NCBI RefSeq assembly: GCF_012910905.1
Contig: NZ_WTVN01000041.1
Coordinates: 1 to 32,626, forward strand
DNA: 32,626 nucleotides
From: Aromatoleum toluvorans
GTDB taxonomy: Bacteria > Pseudomonadota > Gammaproteobacteria > Burkholderiales > Rhodocyclaceae
Direction of reading: 5' to 3'
This document shows positions 9,466 to 17,584 of the stretch, piece after piece. Position 1 is the stretch's first letter. Each line of letters begins with the position of its first letter. Under the pieces are notes generated by a model, which did not search any database, had not been told where the DNA came from, and worked only from the letters and a program-made list of their open reading frames with translations. The position numbers and the translations under genes were made by a program.

Positions 9466-10634
9466 GAAGATTCCTTCGGCGCCTGCGCGGCGTCACCCTC
9501 GTCGGGGCACGGCAGCGGCAGGCTGAGGATGAACAATGCGCCCTTGCCGGGACTGGATTCGACGGCGATGTCGCCGCCGTGCGCACGGGCGACGCCGCGC
9601 GCGATCGCGAGCCCGAGGCCCGTGCCGTCCGCGCGCGTGGTGAAGAAGGGATCGAACAGGCGCGCCTGATGGGCCGGCTCGATGCCGCGGCCATTGTCGC
9701 GGATGCGGAACAGCACGGTGTCGCCTGCGAGCACCGCGGAAAGATCCACTGCGCCCCCCGGCTCGGTGGCCTGGATGGCGTTTTCCAACAGGTTGGTGAT
9801 CGCCCCGCCCAGTGCCTTGCGGTCGCCGAGCAGGGTCGCATCGCCGCAGTCGCAGGACGACGAGAAGGCGATCTGCCGCGCCCGGGCGAGCGGCTCCAGG
9901 GTATGCACGAGTTCGCCCGCGAGATCGCAGATGCCGAAACGCTGGCGGCCGAGGCTGTCGCCGCGCGCGAAGAGCAGCATGTCGCGGATCAAGCGCTCGA
10001 GATAGTGCAAACGCTCGATCGCGCGGTCGGCGACGCGCGCGCGGTCGGCGGGGGCGAGTTCGGGCTGTTTCAGGTTGCCGGTATAGAGCAGCGCGGCCGC
10101 GAGCGGCGTGCGCAGCTGGTGGGCGAGGCCGGCAACCATCTCGCCCATCGCCGCCAGCCGTTCGTTGCGTTCGGCCTGCAGGCGCATGCGGTGTGCGTCG
10201 GTGACGTCGTGCAGCAGGATGATGCGCCCTTCGCCCGACTCCAGTGTCGCCTCCGACAACGACATGCGGCGGGCGCCCGGCGCTTCGCCGAGCGTGAGTT
10301 CGCCGGGCGTCTCGGTGGCGTTCAGGGCGGCAGCCAGTTCGTCCCACGGCCGCCCCGCCAGATCGCCGCCGAGCAGGATTTCGGCGGCTCGGTTGCACTG
10401 CGCGACCCGCCCCCCGCGATCCAGCACCACGACGCCCGCGGGCAGCGCGCCGAGCAGCACCGCGAGACGTTCGGTGAGCTGCGCAACCTGCCCCTGCAGC
10501 GCGTTGTACGCGGTCGACAGCTCTTCCGATGCGCGCGAGAACATCTCGAACGCTTCGGCGAGTTGCGCGGCGTCGAGACGCTGCCCGTCGCCGGGCGCGG
10601 CATCTGAGGCGGAAGGAGGCGTTTCAACGGACAT
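9462..10634 (-). CDS. fleS: Flagellar sensor histidine kinase FleS (FlrB family)
   Basis: FleS/FlrB is the cytoplasmic kinase that phosphorylates FleR/FlrC and links basal-body assembly to later flagellar gene expression. The 390-residue protein has no membrane segment, as expected for this subfamily. An N-terminal helix (about 20-60) precedes a PAS domain (about 57-150, LGALPAGVVVLDRGGRV). The HisKA box is MVAGLAHQLRTPLAAALL with H172. The ATPase domain shows NLLENAIQA, RDNGRGIEP and [14 protein letters not shown] 10634 is 163 bp from the divergent fliF start. No strong sigma-70 or sigma-54 promoter was found for it in that gap; a weak TTACCA-N16-TAATCT pair is the best seen. Confidence 0.93.
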   Translation of the reverse strand: MSVETPPSASDAAPGDGQRLDAAQLAEAFEMFSRASEELSTAYNALQGQVAQLTERLAVLLGALPAGVVVLDRGGRVAQCNRAAEILLGGDLAGRPWDELAAALNATETPGELTLGEAPGARRMSLSEATLESGEGRIILLHDVTDAHRMRLQAERNERLAAMGEMVAGLAHQLRTPLAAALLYTGNLKQPELAPADRARVADRAIERLHYLERLIRDMLLFARGDSLGRQRFGICDLAGELVHTLEPLARARQIAFSSSCDCGDATLLGDRKALGGAITNLLENAIQATEPGGAVDLSAVLAGDTVLFRIRDNGRGIEPAHQARLFDPFFTTRADGTGLGLAIARGVARAHGGDIAVESSPGKGALFILSLPLPCPDEGDAAQAPKESS

Positions 10635-10797
10635 GGCGTGCAGGACGTGATTTCACGGCGAGCAGATTAAGCCCCGATGCGTCCATGGTAACCGGCAAAT
10701 AGCCGGCAAAAAATGCCGCTTTTCCACTCGCATGATTTGCACGCGCGGACGGACAATGCCGTCATCCGTAAAAGTGACGTGACCGAAGGATTGCACC
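10635..10797. promoter_or_regulatory. Divergent fleS-fliF control region with CCGGCAAA direct repeat
   Basis: This 163-bp gap must drive fleSR leftward and the fliF-to-fliR operon rightward. It holds two CCGGCAAA copies at 10692 and 10703, 11 bp apart (one helical turn). The second copy is part of the palindrome CGGCA-AAAAA-TGCCG (10704-10718). A near-identical CCGGCAAATA-CCGG unit lies upstream of flgB at 32490-32503. The same DNA gives a poor sigma-54-like GG-N10-GC match for fliF (GG 10694-10695, GC 10706-10707). Whether it is an activator site, a promoter or both cannot be told from sequence. Confidence 0.55.
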
Positions 10798-12456
10798 ATG
10801 GCCACCGCCGACACCGCCGTTGATCGGGGAACCCTGCCGCCGGCCCAGCTGGCGCTGCAGCGCTTCAATGAGCTGAGCCAGCGCCAGAAGCTCGCCGCCG
10901 GCGTGGCCGTGGCGATCGCCATCGCGCTGCTGGTGGGAGTCTGGCTGTGGTCGCGGGTACCGGACTACGCGGTGCTCTTCTCCAACTTCGAGGAACGCGA
11001 CGGCGGCGCGATCGTCGCCTCCTTGCAGCAGCAGAACGTTCCGTACAAGTTTTCGCCTGCCGGCAACGCGATCCTGATCCCGTCGTCGATGGTGCATGAC
11101 GTGCGTCTGCGGCTCGCCGCGCAAGGCCTGCCCAAGGGCGGACTGGTCGGCTTCGAACTGATGGAGAACCAGAAGCTCGGAGTGTCGCAGTTCCACGAGC
11201 AGGTCAACTTCCAGCGCGCGCTCGAAGGCGAACTCGCGCGCACGATCCAGTCGATCGCGTCGGTCGCCTCCGCGCGCGTCCATCTGGCGATCCCCAAGCA
11301 GTCCGGCTTCCTGCGCGACGAGCAGAAGCCGACCGCCTCCGTGATGGTGAACCTGCATCCGGGCCGCGCGATGGACGCCGCGCAGGTCGCCGGTATCGTG
11401 CATCTGGTCGCCTCCAGCGTGCCGCAGCTCACGAGCGACCACGTCAGCGTGATCGACCAGAACGGCACCCTGCTCACGAACCGCCCCGACCCGCTGCGCA
11501 ACGCGGGGCTCGACGCGACCCAGCTCACCTACGTGCGCGAGGTCGAATCGGCCTACATCCGCCGCATCGAGACGATCCTCACGCCGATCGTGGGCCCGGA
11601 CAATTTCAAGGCGCAGGTCACCGCCGATGTCGATTTCAACCAGGTCGAAGCGACGGCCGAGACCTTCAAGCCCAATCCGTCGCCCGACCAGGCGATCCGC
11701 AGCCAGCAGATCAATGAACAGGGGACGCGGGAGCCCGCCGCACAGGGCGTTCCCGGCGCCCTCAGCAACCAGCCGCCCGTTCCGGCGACCGCGCCGATCA
11801 CCTCGCCGCCGGTCGCCGGCGGCGGCGCGCCGGGCAGCCCCGCGACACCCTTCAGCGGCAATCGCGCCGCCACGATCAACTACGAACTCGACCGCACCAT
11901 CCAGCACACGAAGCAGGCACTCGGCCAGGTGAAGCGCCTGTCGGTGGCCGTGGTCGTGAACCACCGCAACGAAACGCTGCCCAATGGGGAAGCGCGCCCT
12001 GCCCCCCTGTCGGACGACGAGCTGGCACGCATCACGAGCCTGGTTCGCGAGGCGATGGGCTTCAGCCAGGCACGCGGCGACAGCCTGAACGTGTCGAGTG
12101 CGCCGTTTGCCGCCGGCCGCGCCGAAGCGCAGGCGCAGCTGCCGGTCTGGAAGGATCCCGAGATGGTGGACCTCGGCAAGGAAGTGCTGAAGTACGTCGT
12201 GATTCTCGTCGCCCTTGCCATCGTCTATTTCGGCGTCGTACGTCCCCTGCTGCGTACGGTGGCCCCGCCGGCACCGCGCGCCGAACCCGACGAGGAAGAA
12301 GGGGAAGGCGCGGTGGTGAGCCTGTCGCATGCCGCCCCCGTCAGCAGCTTCGACGAGAAGCTCGCCCGCGCGAAGGAACTCGCGGTGTCCGACCCGCGCG
12401 TCGTCGCGAACCTGATCAAGGAATGGATGGGCGTGAATGAGGAAGGCAAGAAATGA
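10798..12456 (+). CDS. fliF: Flagellar MS-ring protein FliF
   Basis: FliF forms the inner-membrane MS ring on which the rotor and export apparatus assemble. The 552-residue protein has TM1 at about 33-51 (AAGVAVAIAIALLVGVWLW) and TM2 at about 466-486 (YVVILVALAIVYFGVVRPLL). Between them lie the periplasmic ring-building domains, including VPYKFSPAGNAILIPSSMVH, GLPKGGLVGFELME and the RTIQSIASVASARVHLAIPK stretch. A Pro/Ala/Gly-rich unstructured segment spans about 295-365. The C-terminal FliG-binding tail is present (KELAVSDPRVVANLIKEWMG). ATG 10798 follows a GAAGGA site. The stop overlaps fliG by 4 bp. All expected parts are present and the length is typical. Confidence 0.97.
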   Translation: MATADTAVDRGTLPPAQLALQRFNELSQRQKLAAGVAVAIAIALLVGVWLWSRVPDYAVLFSNFEERDGGAIVASLQQQNVPYKFSPAGNAILIPSSMVHDVRLRLAAQGLPKGGLVGFELMENQKLGVSQFHEQVNFQRALEGELARTIQSIASVASARVHLAIPKQSGFLRDEQKPTASVMVNLHPGRAMDAAQVAGIVHLVASSVPQLTSDHVSVIDQNGTLLTNRPDPLRNAGLDATQLTYVREVESAYIRRIETILTPIVGPDNFKAQVTADVDFNQVEATAETFKPNPSPDQAIRSQQINEQGTREPAAQGVPGALSNQPPVPATAPITSPPVAGGGAPGSPATPFSGNRAATINYELDRTIQHTKQALGQVKRLSVAVVVNHRNETLPNGEARPAPLSDDELARITSLVREAMGFSQARGDSLNVSSAPFAAGRAEAQAQLPVWKDPEMVDLGKEVLKYVVILVALAIVYFGVVRPLLRTVAPPAPRAEPDEEEGEGAVVSLSHAAPVSSFDEKLARAKELAVSDPRVVANLIKEWMGVNEEGKK

Positions 12457-13454
12457 GCTCGATGGATGAAGGCCTCGAGAAGAGCGCGATGCTGCTGCTC
12501 GCGCTCGGCTCGGACGAGGCGGCGGAAGTGCTCAAGCTGCTGGGACCCCGGGAAGTGCAGAAGCTCGGCATGGCGATGGCCAGCCTGCCCTCGCAGCAGC
12601 GCTCCAAGGTCGAGGCGGTGCTCGACGAGCTCGACGCCCATCGCGTCAAGGGTGCGCCGGTCGAAGCCGACGAGGAGCAGATCCGCGCGATGCTCACGAA
12701 GGCGCTGGGCGACGAGCGCGCCGGCCACATCATCGCGCGCGTGCTGCAGGGCTCCGATACCGCGGGCATCGAGAGCCTGAAGTGGATGGATGCGGCGACC
12801 GCCGCCGACCTGATCAAGAACGAGCACCCGCAGATCATCGCCACCATCCTGGTACACCTGGAGTTCGACCAGGCGGGTGAAATCCTCAAGCAATTCACCG
12901 ACCGCCTGCGCAACGACGTGATCCTGCGCATCGCCACGCTCGACGGCGTGCAGCCGGCGGCCCTCAAGGAGCTCAACGAAGCCCTGGCGCGCATGCTGGC
13001 GGGGGCGTCGACCGTGAAGAAGGCCTCGATGGGCGGCGTGCGCCACGCCGCGGAGATCCTCAACTTCGTCGGCGCCTCGGCCGAAACCGCCGTGCTCGAC
13101 AACGTGCGCGAGTACGATCCGGACCTCGCGCAGAAGATCCTCGACGAGATGTTCGTGTTCGAGAACCTCCTGGACGTCGACGACCGCGGCATACAGACGC
13201 TGCTGCGCGAGGTGCAGTCCGACTCGCTGGTCACCGCGCTCAAGGGGGCTGCGCCCGAACTGCGCGAGAAGATCTTCAAGAACATGTCGCAACGCGCCGC
13301 GGACATGCTGCGCGAGGATCTCGAAGCGAAGGGGCCGGTGCGCCTGTCCGAGGTCGAAGCGGAGCAGAAGGAGATCCTCAAGATCGTGCGCCGCCTCGCC
13401 GAGGAAGGCCAGATCGTGCTCGGCGGCAAGGGGGCCGAAGATGCCTTCGTGTGA
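12453..13454 (+). CDS. fliG: Flagellar motor switch protein FliG
   Basis: FliG sits on FliF and carries the charged C-terminal ridge that the stator acts on to generate torque. The 333-residue protein has an N-terminal FliF-binding domain (KSAMLLLALGSDEAAEVLKL), a middle domain with the family EHPQ motif at 124-127, and a C-terminal domain with VLDNVREYDPDLAQKILDEM. The torque helix carries the expected charged residues (AADMLREDLEAKGPVRLSEV and KEILKIVRRLAEEG). It starts 4 bp inside fliF, so translation is coupled, matching one-to-one assembly of the two proteins. Length is normal and nothing is missing. Confidence 0.97.
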   Translation: MSSMDEGLEKSAMLLLALGSDEAAEVLKLLGPREVQKLGMAMASLPSQQRSKVEAVLDELDAHRVKGAPVEADEEQIRAMLTKALGDERAGHIIARVLQGSDTAGIESLKWMDAATAADLIKNEHPQIIATILVHLEFDQAGEILKQFTDRLRNDVILRIATLDGVQPAALKELNEALARMLAGASTVKKASMGGVRHAAEILNFVGASAETAVLDNVREYDPDLAQKILDEMFVFENLLDVDDRGIQTLLREVQSDSLVTALKGAAPELREKIFKNMSQRAADMLREDLEAKGPVRLSEVEAEQKEILKIVRRLAEEGQIVLGGKGAEDAFV

Positions 13455-13493
13455 TCGGACGACGAATCCTTCTGAACGCCGCCGGAGACAGCC

Positions 13494-14195
13494 ATGAGCA
13501 TCTCGCGCCACCAGGCCGTCGGCGCCTATCGCCGCTGGGAGCCGCCCGCTTTCGGCGAAACGGAGGAGCCCCAGGCAGACGCTCCTCCTCCCGAAGCGGC
13601 CCCTGCCGCGCCCGAGCCAGCCGCCGAGGCGGCGCCGATGCCCGAACCGCCTCCGGCACCACAACCCGAAATCCAGCTCCCGACCGCGGCCGAGATCGAA
13701 GCGATGTTCGACGAGGCGCGCCGCGAAGGCCATGAAGCGGGCTTCGCCGAAGGCGCGGAACTCGCGCGCCAGCAGGCGGGCCGCCTCGCCGGCCTGGCCG
13801 ACGGACTCGACGATGCGCTGAAGCGACTCGACCAGGACGTGGCGGAGGAGATCGTCGCGCTGGCGATCGAGGTCGCACGCCAGATGGTCCGCCGCACGCT
13901 CGCCGAGAATCCCGAAGAGGCGGTCATCGAAACCGTGCGCGCCGCCCTGAGCCAGTTGCCCCAGGCGCAGGTGCGCATCCATGTGCATCCGGACGATGTC
14001 GCGCTGGTGCGCACCTACCTCGCCGACCAGCCGACTCACCTGCATCACCATCTCCTCGAAGACGACACGATGACGCGCGGCGGCTGCCGGCTCCAGAGCC
14101 CCGCGAGCGAGATCGACGCAACGGTCGAAACGCGCTGGCGCAGGATCCTGGAAGGGCTCGGCCACCGTGATGCGCACTGGGAAGCGGCCAAATGA
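13494..14195 (+). CDS. fliH: Flagellar export ATPase regulator FliH
   Basis: FliH dimerises, binds FliI and tethers the ATPase to the C-ring through its N-terminus. The 233-residue protein begins with a Trp-containing N-terminus ([10 protein letters not shown]) that fits the FliN-binding region. A Pro/Ala/Glu-rich linker (about 20-60) and an ATPase-contact helix with small-residue repeats ([20 protein letters not shown]) come next. The conserved C-terminal FliH domain includes [19 protein letters not shown] and [15 protein letters not shown] 13494 follows CCGGAGACAG. The stop overlaps fliI by 4 bp. Position between fliG and fliI supports the call. Confidence 0.94.
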   Translation: MSISRHQAVGAYRRWEPPAFGETEEPQADAPPPEAAPAAPEPAAEAAPMPEPPPAPQPEIQLPTAAEIEAMFDEARREGHEAGFAEGAELARQQAGRLAGLADGLDDALKRLDQDVAEEIVALAIEVARQMVRRTLAENPEEAVIETVRAALSQLPQAQVRIHVHPDDVALVRTYLADQPTHLHHHLLEDDTMTRGGCRLQSPASEIDATVETRWRRILEGLGHRDAHWEAAK

Positions 14196-15595
14196 GGATG
14201 ACCGGGGCGGAGGCCTGGAAAAACCATCTCGACGCACACCGCCGCCTGCTCGCAGGCGTCAGTCCGTTCGAGGTTTCCGGGCGCCTGACCCGCATCAACG
14301 GCCTGGTGATGGAAGCCGCCGGCCTCAGGCTGCCGCTGGGCGCGGATTGCCGCATCCTCGCCAGCGGCGGCGCCACGATCGACGCCGAAGTCGTCGGCTT
14401 CAACGGCGACAGGCTCTACCTGATGCCGACCGATGACGTGTTCGGCCTTGCACCCGGCGCCCCGGTGCTGCCGGTCGAACCCGCTCCGCCCCGCATCACG
14501 GTCGGCCACAAGCTGCCACCGCGGCGCCGCACCTCGGACCGCGCCAAGCACCTTCCCGTCGGCGAGCACATGCTGGGGCGCGTGGTCGACGGCGCCGGCC
14601 GCCCGCTCGACGGCCTCGGCCCCCTGGATGCGGCGGAAAGCCGCTCGCTGCAAAGCCGCCCCTTCAACCCGCTGACGCGCGCGCCGATCGACACCGCGCT
14701 CGACGTCGGCATCCGCGCCATCAACGCCCTGCTCACGGTCGGGCGCGGCCAGCGGCTCGGCCTCTTCGCCGGCTCGGGCGTCGGCAAGTCGGTCCTCATC
14801 GGCATGATGGCGCGCTACACCTCGGCCGACGTGATCGTGGTCGGGCTGATCGGCGAACGGGGCCGCGAGGTCAAGGAGTTCATCGAGCAGAATCTCGGGC
14901 CGGAAGGACGCGCTCGCTCGGTCGTCGTCGCCGCCCCGGCCGACACCAGCCCGCTGATGCGCCTGCAGGGTGCCGCCTACGCGACGACCATCGCTGAATT
15001 CTTCCGCGACCGCGGCAAGCAGGTCCTGCTGATCATGGATTCGCTCACGCGCTACGCGATGGCGCAGCGCGAGATCGCGCTCGCGATCGGCGAACCGCCG
15101 GTGACGCGCGGCTATCCGCCGAGCGTGTTCGCGCGGTTGCCCGCACTGGTCGAGCGGGCCGGCAACGGACTCGAAGGTGGCGGGTCGATCACGGCCTTCT
15201 ACACCGTGCTCGCCGAAGGCGACGACCAGCAGGACCCGATCGCCGACTCGGCGCGCGCGATCCTCGACGGACACTTCGTGCTGTCGCGCTCGCTCGCCGA
15301 CCAGGGACACTACCCCGCGATCGACATCGAGCAGTCGATCTCGCGCGCGATGCACAGCCTCGTCAGCCCCGAGCATTTCGAGCTCGTCCGGCGCTTCAAG
15401 CAACTGTTCTCGCGCTACCAGCGTTCGCGCGATCTGATCGCGGTGGGCGCGTACCAGGCGGGGTCGGACCCCCTGCTCGACCGCGCCGTCGCGATGTATC
15501 CGCGCCTCGAAGCCTTCCTGCAGCAACGCATCGACGAGCAGGAAAGCTACCCGCATGCCGTCTCCGGCCTCGGTGATTTATTCGCTTCCGCTTGA
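14192..15595 (+). CDS. fliI: Flagellum-specific ATPase FliI
   Basis: FliI is the F1-beta-like ATPase of the flagellar export apparatus and releases chaperones from substrates at the gate. The 467-residue protein has an N-terminal beta domain, Walker A AGSGVGKS (193-200), the family stretch [14 protein letters not shown], and Walker B VLLIMD (278-283) followed by [20 protein letters not shown]. The C-terminal part contains [20 protein letters not shown]. Length is close to that of Salmonella FliI (456). The start overlaps fliH by 4 bp (ATGA). All catalytic elements are intact. The similar virulence-system ATPases are excluded by the surrounding flagellar genes. Confidence 0.97.
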   Translation: MRMTGAEAWKNHLDAHRRLLAGVSPFEVSGRLTRINGLVMEAAGLRLPLGADCRILASGGATIDAEVVGFNGDRLYLMPTDDVFGLAPGAPVLPVEPAPPRITVGHKLPPRRRTSDRAKHLPVGEHMLGRVVDGAGRPLDGLGPLDAAESRSLQSRPFNPLTRAPIDTALDVGIRAINALLTVGRGQRLGLFAGSGVGKSVLIGMMARYTSADVIVVGLIGERGREVKEFIEQNLGPEGRARSVVVAAPADTSPLMRLQGAAYATTIAEFFRDRGKQVLLIMDSLTRYAMAQREIALAIGEPPVTRGYPPSVFARLPALVERAGNGLEGGGSITAFYTVLAEGDDQQDPIADSARAILDGHFVLSRSLADQGHYPAIDIEQSISRAMHSLVSPEHFELVRRFKQLFSRYQRSRDLIAVGAYQAGSDPLLDRAVAMYPRLEAFLQQRIDEQESYPHAVSGLGDLFASA

Positions 15596-15603
15596 GCCAG
15601 GTC

Positions 15604-15651
15604 ACGGATCGATAAGACGATCGTCGTATAGAATGTAAAAATAAATTACAT
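15604..15651. promoter_or_regulatory. AT-rich gap before fliJ with palindrome and TATAGAAT element
   Basis: Unlike the overlapping fliF-fliG and fliH-fliI junctions, fliI and fliJ are separated by 93 bp that is locally AT-rich. It contains TATAGAAT (15627-15634), a possible -10 element without a good -35, and a perfect inverted repeat ATGTAA-N7-TTACAT (15633-15651). An internal promoter or regulator site is possible; nothing more is visible. Confidence 0.3.
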
Positions 15652-15688
15652 GCGCGCGTCACGCCGCGACACCTACCATTTCCGCACC

Positions 15689-16144
15689 ATGGGCAATCCC
15701 TTTCCCCTCAAGCCGCTGCTTGAACTGAGCCAGACGCGCATGGACGACGCTGCCCGTCGGCTCGGCGAGCTCATCGCCAGCGAGCAGGAGGGCACCCGCA
15801 AGCTCGAACTCCTGCAAAACTATCGCGACGAATACGAATCGCGCTTCCATGAAGCGGCGCGCAACGGCATCAGCCCGGACGAGTGGCGCAACTTCAGTGC
15901 CTTCATCGGTCGCATCGACGAAGCCATCGCCGTCCAGAAGGCCAACGTCGACCGCTCCCGGCTGATGACCATCGCCGGGCAGAATGCGTGGATCGCCCAG
16001 CGCAACAAGGTGAAGGCCTTCGACACGCTGCAGAAGCGGCATCAGCTCGGCGAGGCGCGCAAGGAGGCGCGGATCGAGCAGCGGCAATCCGACGAGCATT
16101 CCGCCAAGCGCTACCTGATCCGCGACGAAGCGGGCGAATCCTGA
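15689..16144 (+). CDS. fliJ: Flagellar export protein FliJ
   Basis: FliJ is the small coiled-coil stalk of the export ATPase ring and links FliI to FlhA. The 151-residue product is almost wholly helical and charged, with the family opening (PLKPLLELSQTRMDDAARRL), a central GISPDEWRNFSAFIGRIDEA and the C-terminal KAFDTLQKRH segment, typical of FliJ's two-helix coiled coil. An in-frame ATG at 15650 would add 13 unconserved residues and lies in the palindrome, so ATG 15689 is preferred, giving the usual length (about 147). No strong ribosome site precedes either. The gene order fliI-fliJ-fliK supports the call. Confidence 0.92.
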   Translation: MGNPFPLKPLLELSQTRMDDAARRLGELIASEQEGTRKLELLQNYRDEYESRFHEAARNGISPDEWRNFSAFIGRIDEAIAVQKANVDRSRLMTIAGQNAWIAQRNKVKAFDTLQKRHQLGEARKEARIEQRQSDEHSAKRYLIRDEAGES

Positions 16145-16164
16145 ATCCCGAGCGCACATCGGCT

Positions 16165-16180
16165 TGGCATGCGCCTTGCT
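16165..16180 (+). promoter_or_regulatory. Sigma-54 promoter of fliK
   Basis: The sequence TGGCATGCGCCTTGCT has GG (16166-16167) and GC (16178-16179) 10 nt apart and differs from TGGCACG-N4-TTGCT at one position only. It starts 20 bp after the fliJ stop, and its expected transcription start is near 16190, leaving a leader of about 27 nt before fliK ATG 16218. It implies that fliK and genes beyond can be transcribed separately from fliF-J. Confidence 0.85.
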
Positions 16181-16184
16181 CAAT

Positions 16185-16203
16185 CACGGCAGACACAGCC
16201 GTG
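16185..16203 (+). other. Hairpin at the predicted fliK transcription start
   Basis: A perfect inverted repeat CACGGC-N7-GCCGTG lies just after the fliK sigma-54 promoter and spans the expected start site. It could be a protein-binding site (DNA dyad) or, if transcription begins at its left edge, a leader hairpin 14 bp from the ATG. Function is not established. Confidence 0.4.
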
Positions 16204-16217
16204 CAAGGGAATCCACA

Positions 16218-17492
16218 ATGTCGAATCCGGTACTGAACAGCATGTTGCGCCTCACTGCCCCGTCGGCTCAGGCGCAACCGATTCAGCGCGGCGCCGAAGA
16301 GAGCCGGGCCGGCAGCAACGAACCGCAGGACGACGGCTTCTCCCGCGCGCTGGAGCGCCGCATGAACACCGCCGAGCGTGCTCCCGCCCGCCCCGAACGC
16401 GAACGGCCGCAAGAGCGCACCGCACAGGTGCCGGAACGCCCGCGGGGCGAAGCGCCAGGCGAAACGCGGCGCAGCACCGAATCGCGCGAGCCGGCTCGCG
16501 AGAACGAAACCGCTGATGCCGAGGCACCTGTCGAAAGTCCCTCCCCGGAATCCGCCGCGGCAGATAGCGGCGCGCAGGACGGCAATACGCCCCAGGACAA
16601 CGCTCAGGAGGCGAATCCCGCCGCCCAGGCGGCAAACCTTGCCGCCTTGATGCCGGGCGTTGCCGCATTGCCGACCGCTCCGGCCACCAGCGCGGGCGAT
16701 GGATTGCTAACCTCGGACGCCCTGCTCGACGACGCACCCAAACTCAAATCCGGTGCCTTCACGCTCGGCCAGCTGATCGCCGAAGCCACCACCGGCAAGG
16801 CCGCGACCGAGGACAAGCCTGCGGTCGAAGCCGGCATCGAGGCGGGCACGACCGGCAAGGCGAAGGTCGAGCTGGCCGCCGACACGCCGCCGCCCGCCTT
16901 CGGTGCACGCCTGCAGATGGCGGCAGGCCAGCCGTCGGCTCCGCCGGCACCCGGCCTCCAGGCACTCCAGCCGGACGCCCAGGCAGCCGGCCTCCATGCG
17001 TCCGCCTTCGCGCCGGGTACTGCCCGCACCGAACAACCGCAGCTGCCGCAACTGCCGGTGCATACCCCCGCCGGCCAGCGCGCATGGGCCGAGGACGTCG
17101 GCAACCGCATGATGTGGATGGTCGGGCGGCACGAATCCAAGGCCGAGCTGGTACTGACGCCGGCCCATCTCGGCAAGCTCGAGGTCTCTATCCAGATCAG
17201 CGGCGACCACACTACGGCACACTTCGTCGCCTCGTCGGCGGCCGCCCGCGATGCGCTGGAACAGGCCATGCCGCGCCTGCGCGAAGTGCTGCAGCAAGCG
17301 GGCATCAATCTCGGCCAGACGAATGTGAGCACCCAGAGCGATCAGCGCGCGCAGCAGGACACCGGCACCGGCTCGGGCCACCGGCAGCGCGGTGCGATCG
17401 CCGGCGAGCATGCGACCGACACCCACATTGCCCCCCTCGCCCCCGCGTCGTGGCCGCGCACAGGCCTGGGCATGGTCGACACCTTCGCCTGA
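16218..17492 (+). CDS. fliK: Flagellar hook-length control protein FliK
   Basis: FliK is an exported molecular ruler that measures the hook and triggers the FlhB-dependent switch to filament-type substrates. The 424-residue protein has a long disordered Ala/Pro/Glu/Arg-rich ruler region (about 15-280). A canonical C-terminal FliK domain (about 285-390) follows, with WAEDVGNRMMWMVGRHESKA, ELVLTPAHLGKLEVSIQISG and MPRLREVLQQAGINLGQTNV, then a polar tail. ATG 16218 is used because an upstream in-frame codon at 16164 would lie across the sigma-54 promoter. It lies in the normal fliJ-fliK-fliL position, so this is the true FliK and the protein at 2491-3645 is the paralogue. Confidence 0.94.
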   Translation: MSNPVLNSMLRLTAPSAQAQPIQRGAEESRAGSNEPQDDGFSRALERRMNTAERAPARPERERPQERTAQVPERPRGEAPGETRRSTESREPARENETADAEAPVESPSPESAAADSGAQDGNTPQDNAQEANPAAQAANLAALMPGVAALPTAPATSAGDGLLTSDALLDDAPKLKSGAFTLGQLIAEATTGKAATEDKPAVEAGIEAGTTGKAKVELAADTPPPAFGARLQMAAGQPSAPPAPGLQALQPDAQAAGLHASAFAPGTARTEQPQLPQLPVHTPAGQRAWAEDVGNRMMWMVGRHESKAELVLTPAHLGKLEVSIQISGDHTTAHFVASSAAARDALEQAMPRLREVLQQAGINLGQTNVSTQSDQRAQQDTGTGSGHRQRGAIAGEHATDTHIAPLAPASWPRTGLGMVDTFA

Positions 17493-17502
17493 CAGCTTGA
17501 AT

Positions 17503-17566
17503 TGGGGCCGGTCTTCCCCACTTTTCCGCAATTGGGCAACGCAACTTATCGCGGATAATCCAATTG
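17503..17566 (+). promoter_or_regulatory. fliK-fliL gap: weak hairpin and sigma-70-like promoter inside CAATTGG repeats
   Basis: After fliK, TGGGG (17503-17507) can pair with CCCCA (17516-17520), followed by CTTTT; this is at best a weak terminator. Next comes TTGGGC (17532-17537) and GATAAT (17554-17559), 16 bp apart, resembling a sigma-70 promoter for fliL. It is framed by an inverted repeat, CAATTGG (17529-17535) and CCAATTG (17560-17566). A further AATTGGG lies at 17500-17506. The dyad could be an operator. All assignments here are tentative. Confidence 0.35.
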
Positions 17567-17584
17567 TGGAAACAGGAGAACTGA

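Noticed and set aside
12225-14237. A 670-codon open frame on the minus strand opposite fliG and fliH
   Set aside because: It is an antisense shadow of conserved genes, has no ribosome site or motif, and spans gene boundaries of the true operon.
16164-16217. Longer fliK start at 16164
   Set aside because: It would place the coding region over a near-perfect sigma-54 promoter and its start-site dyad; ATG 16218 fits better.
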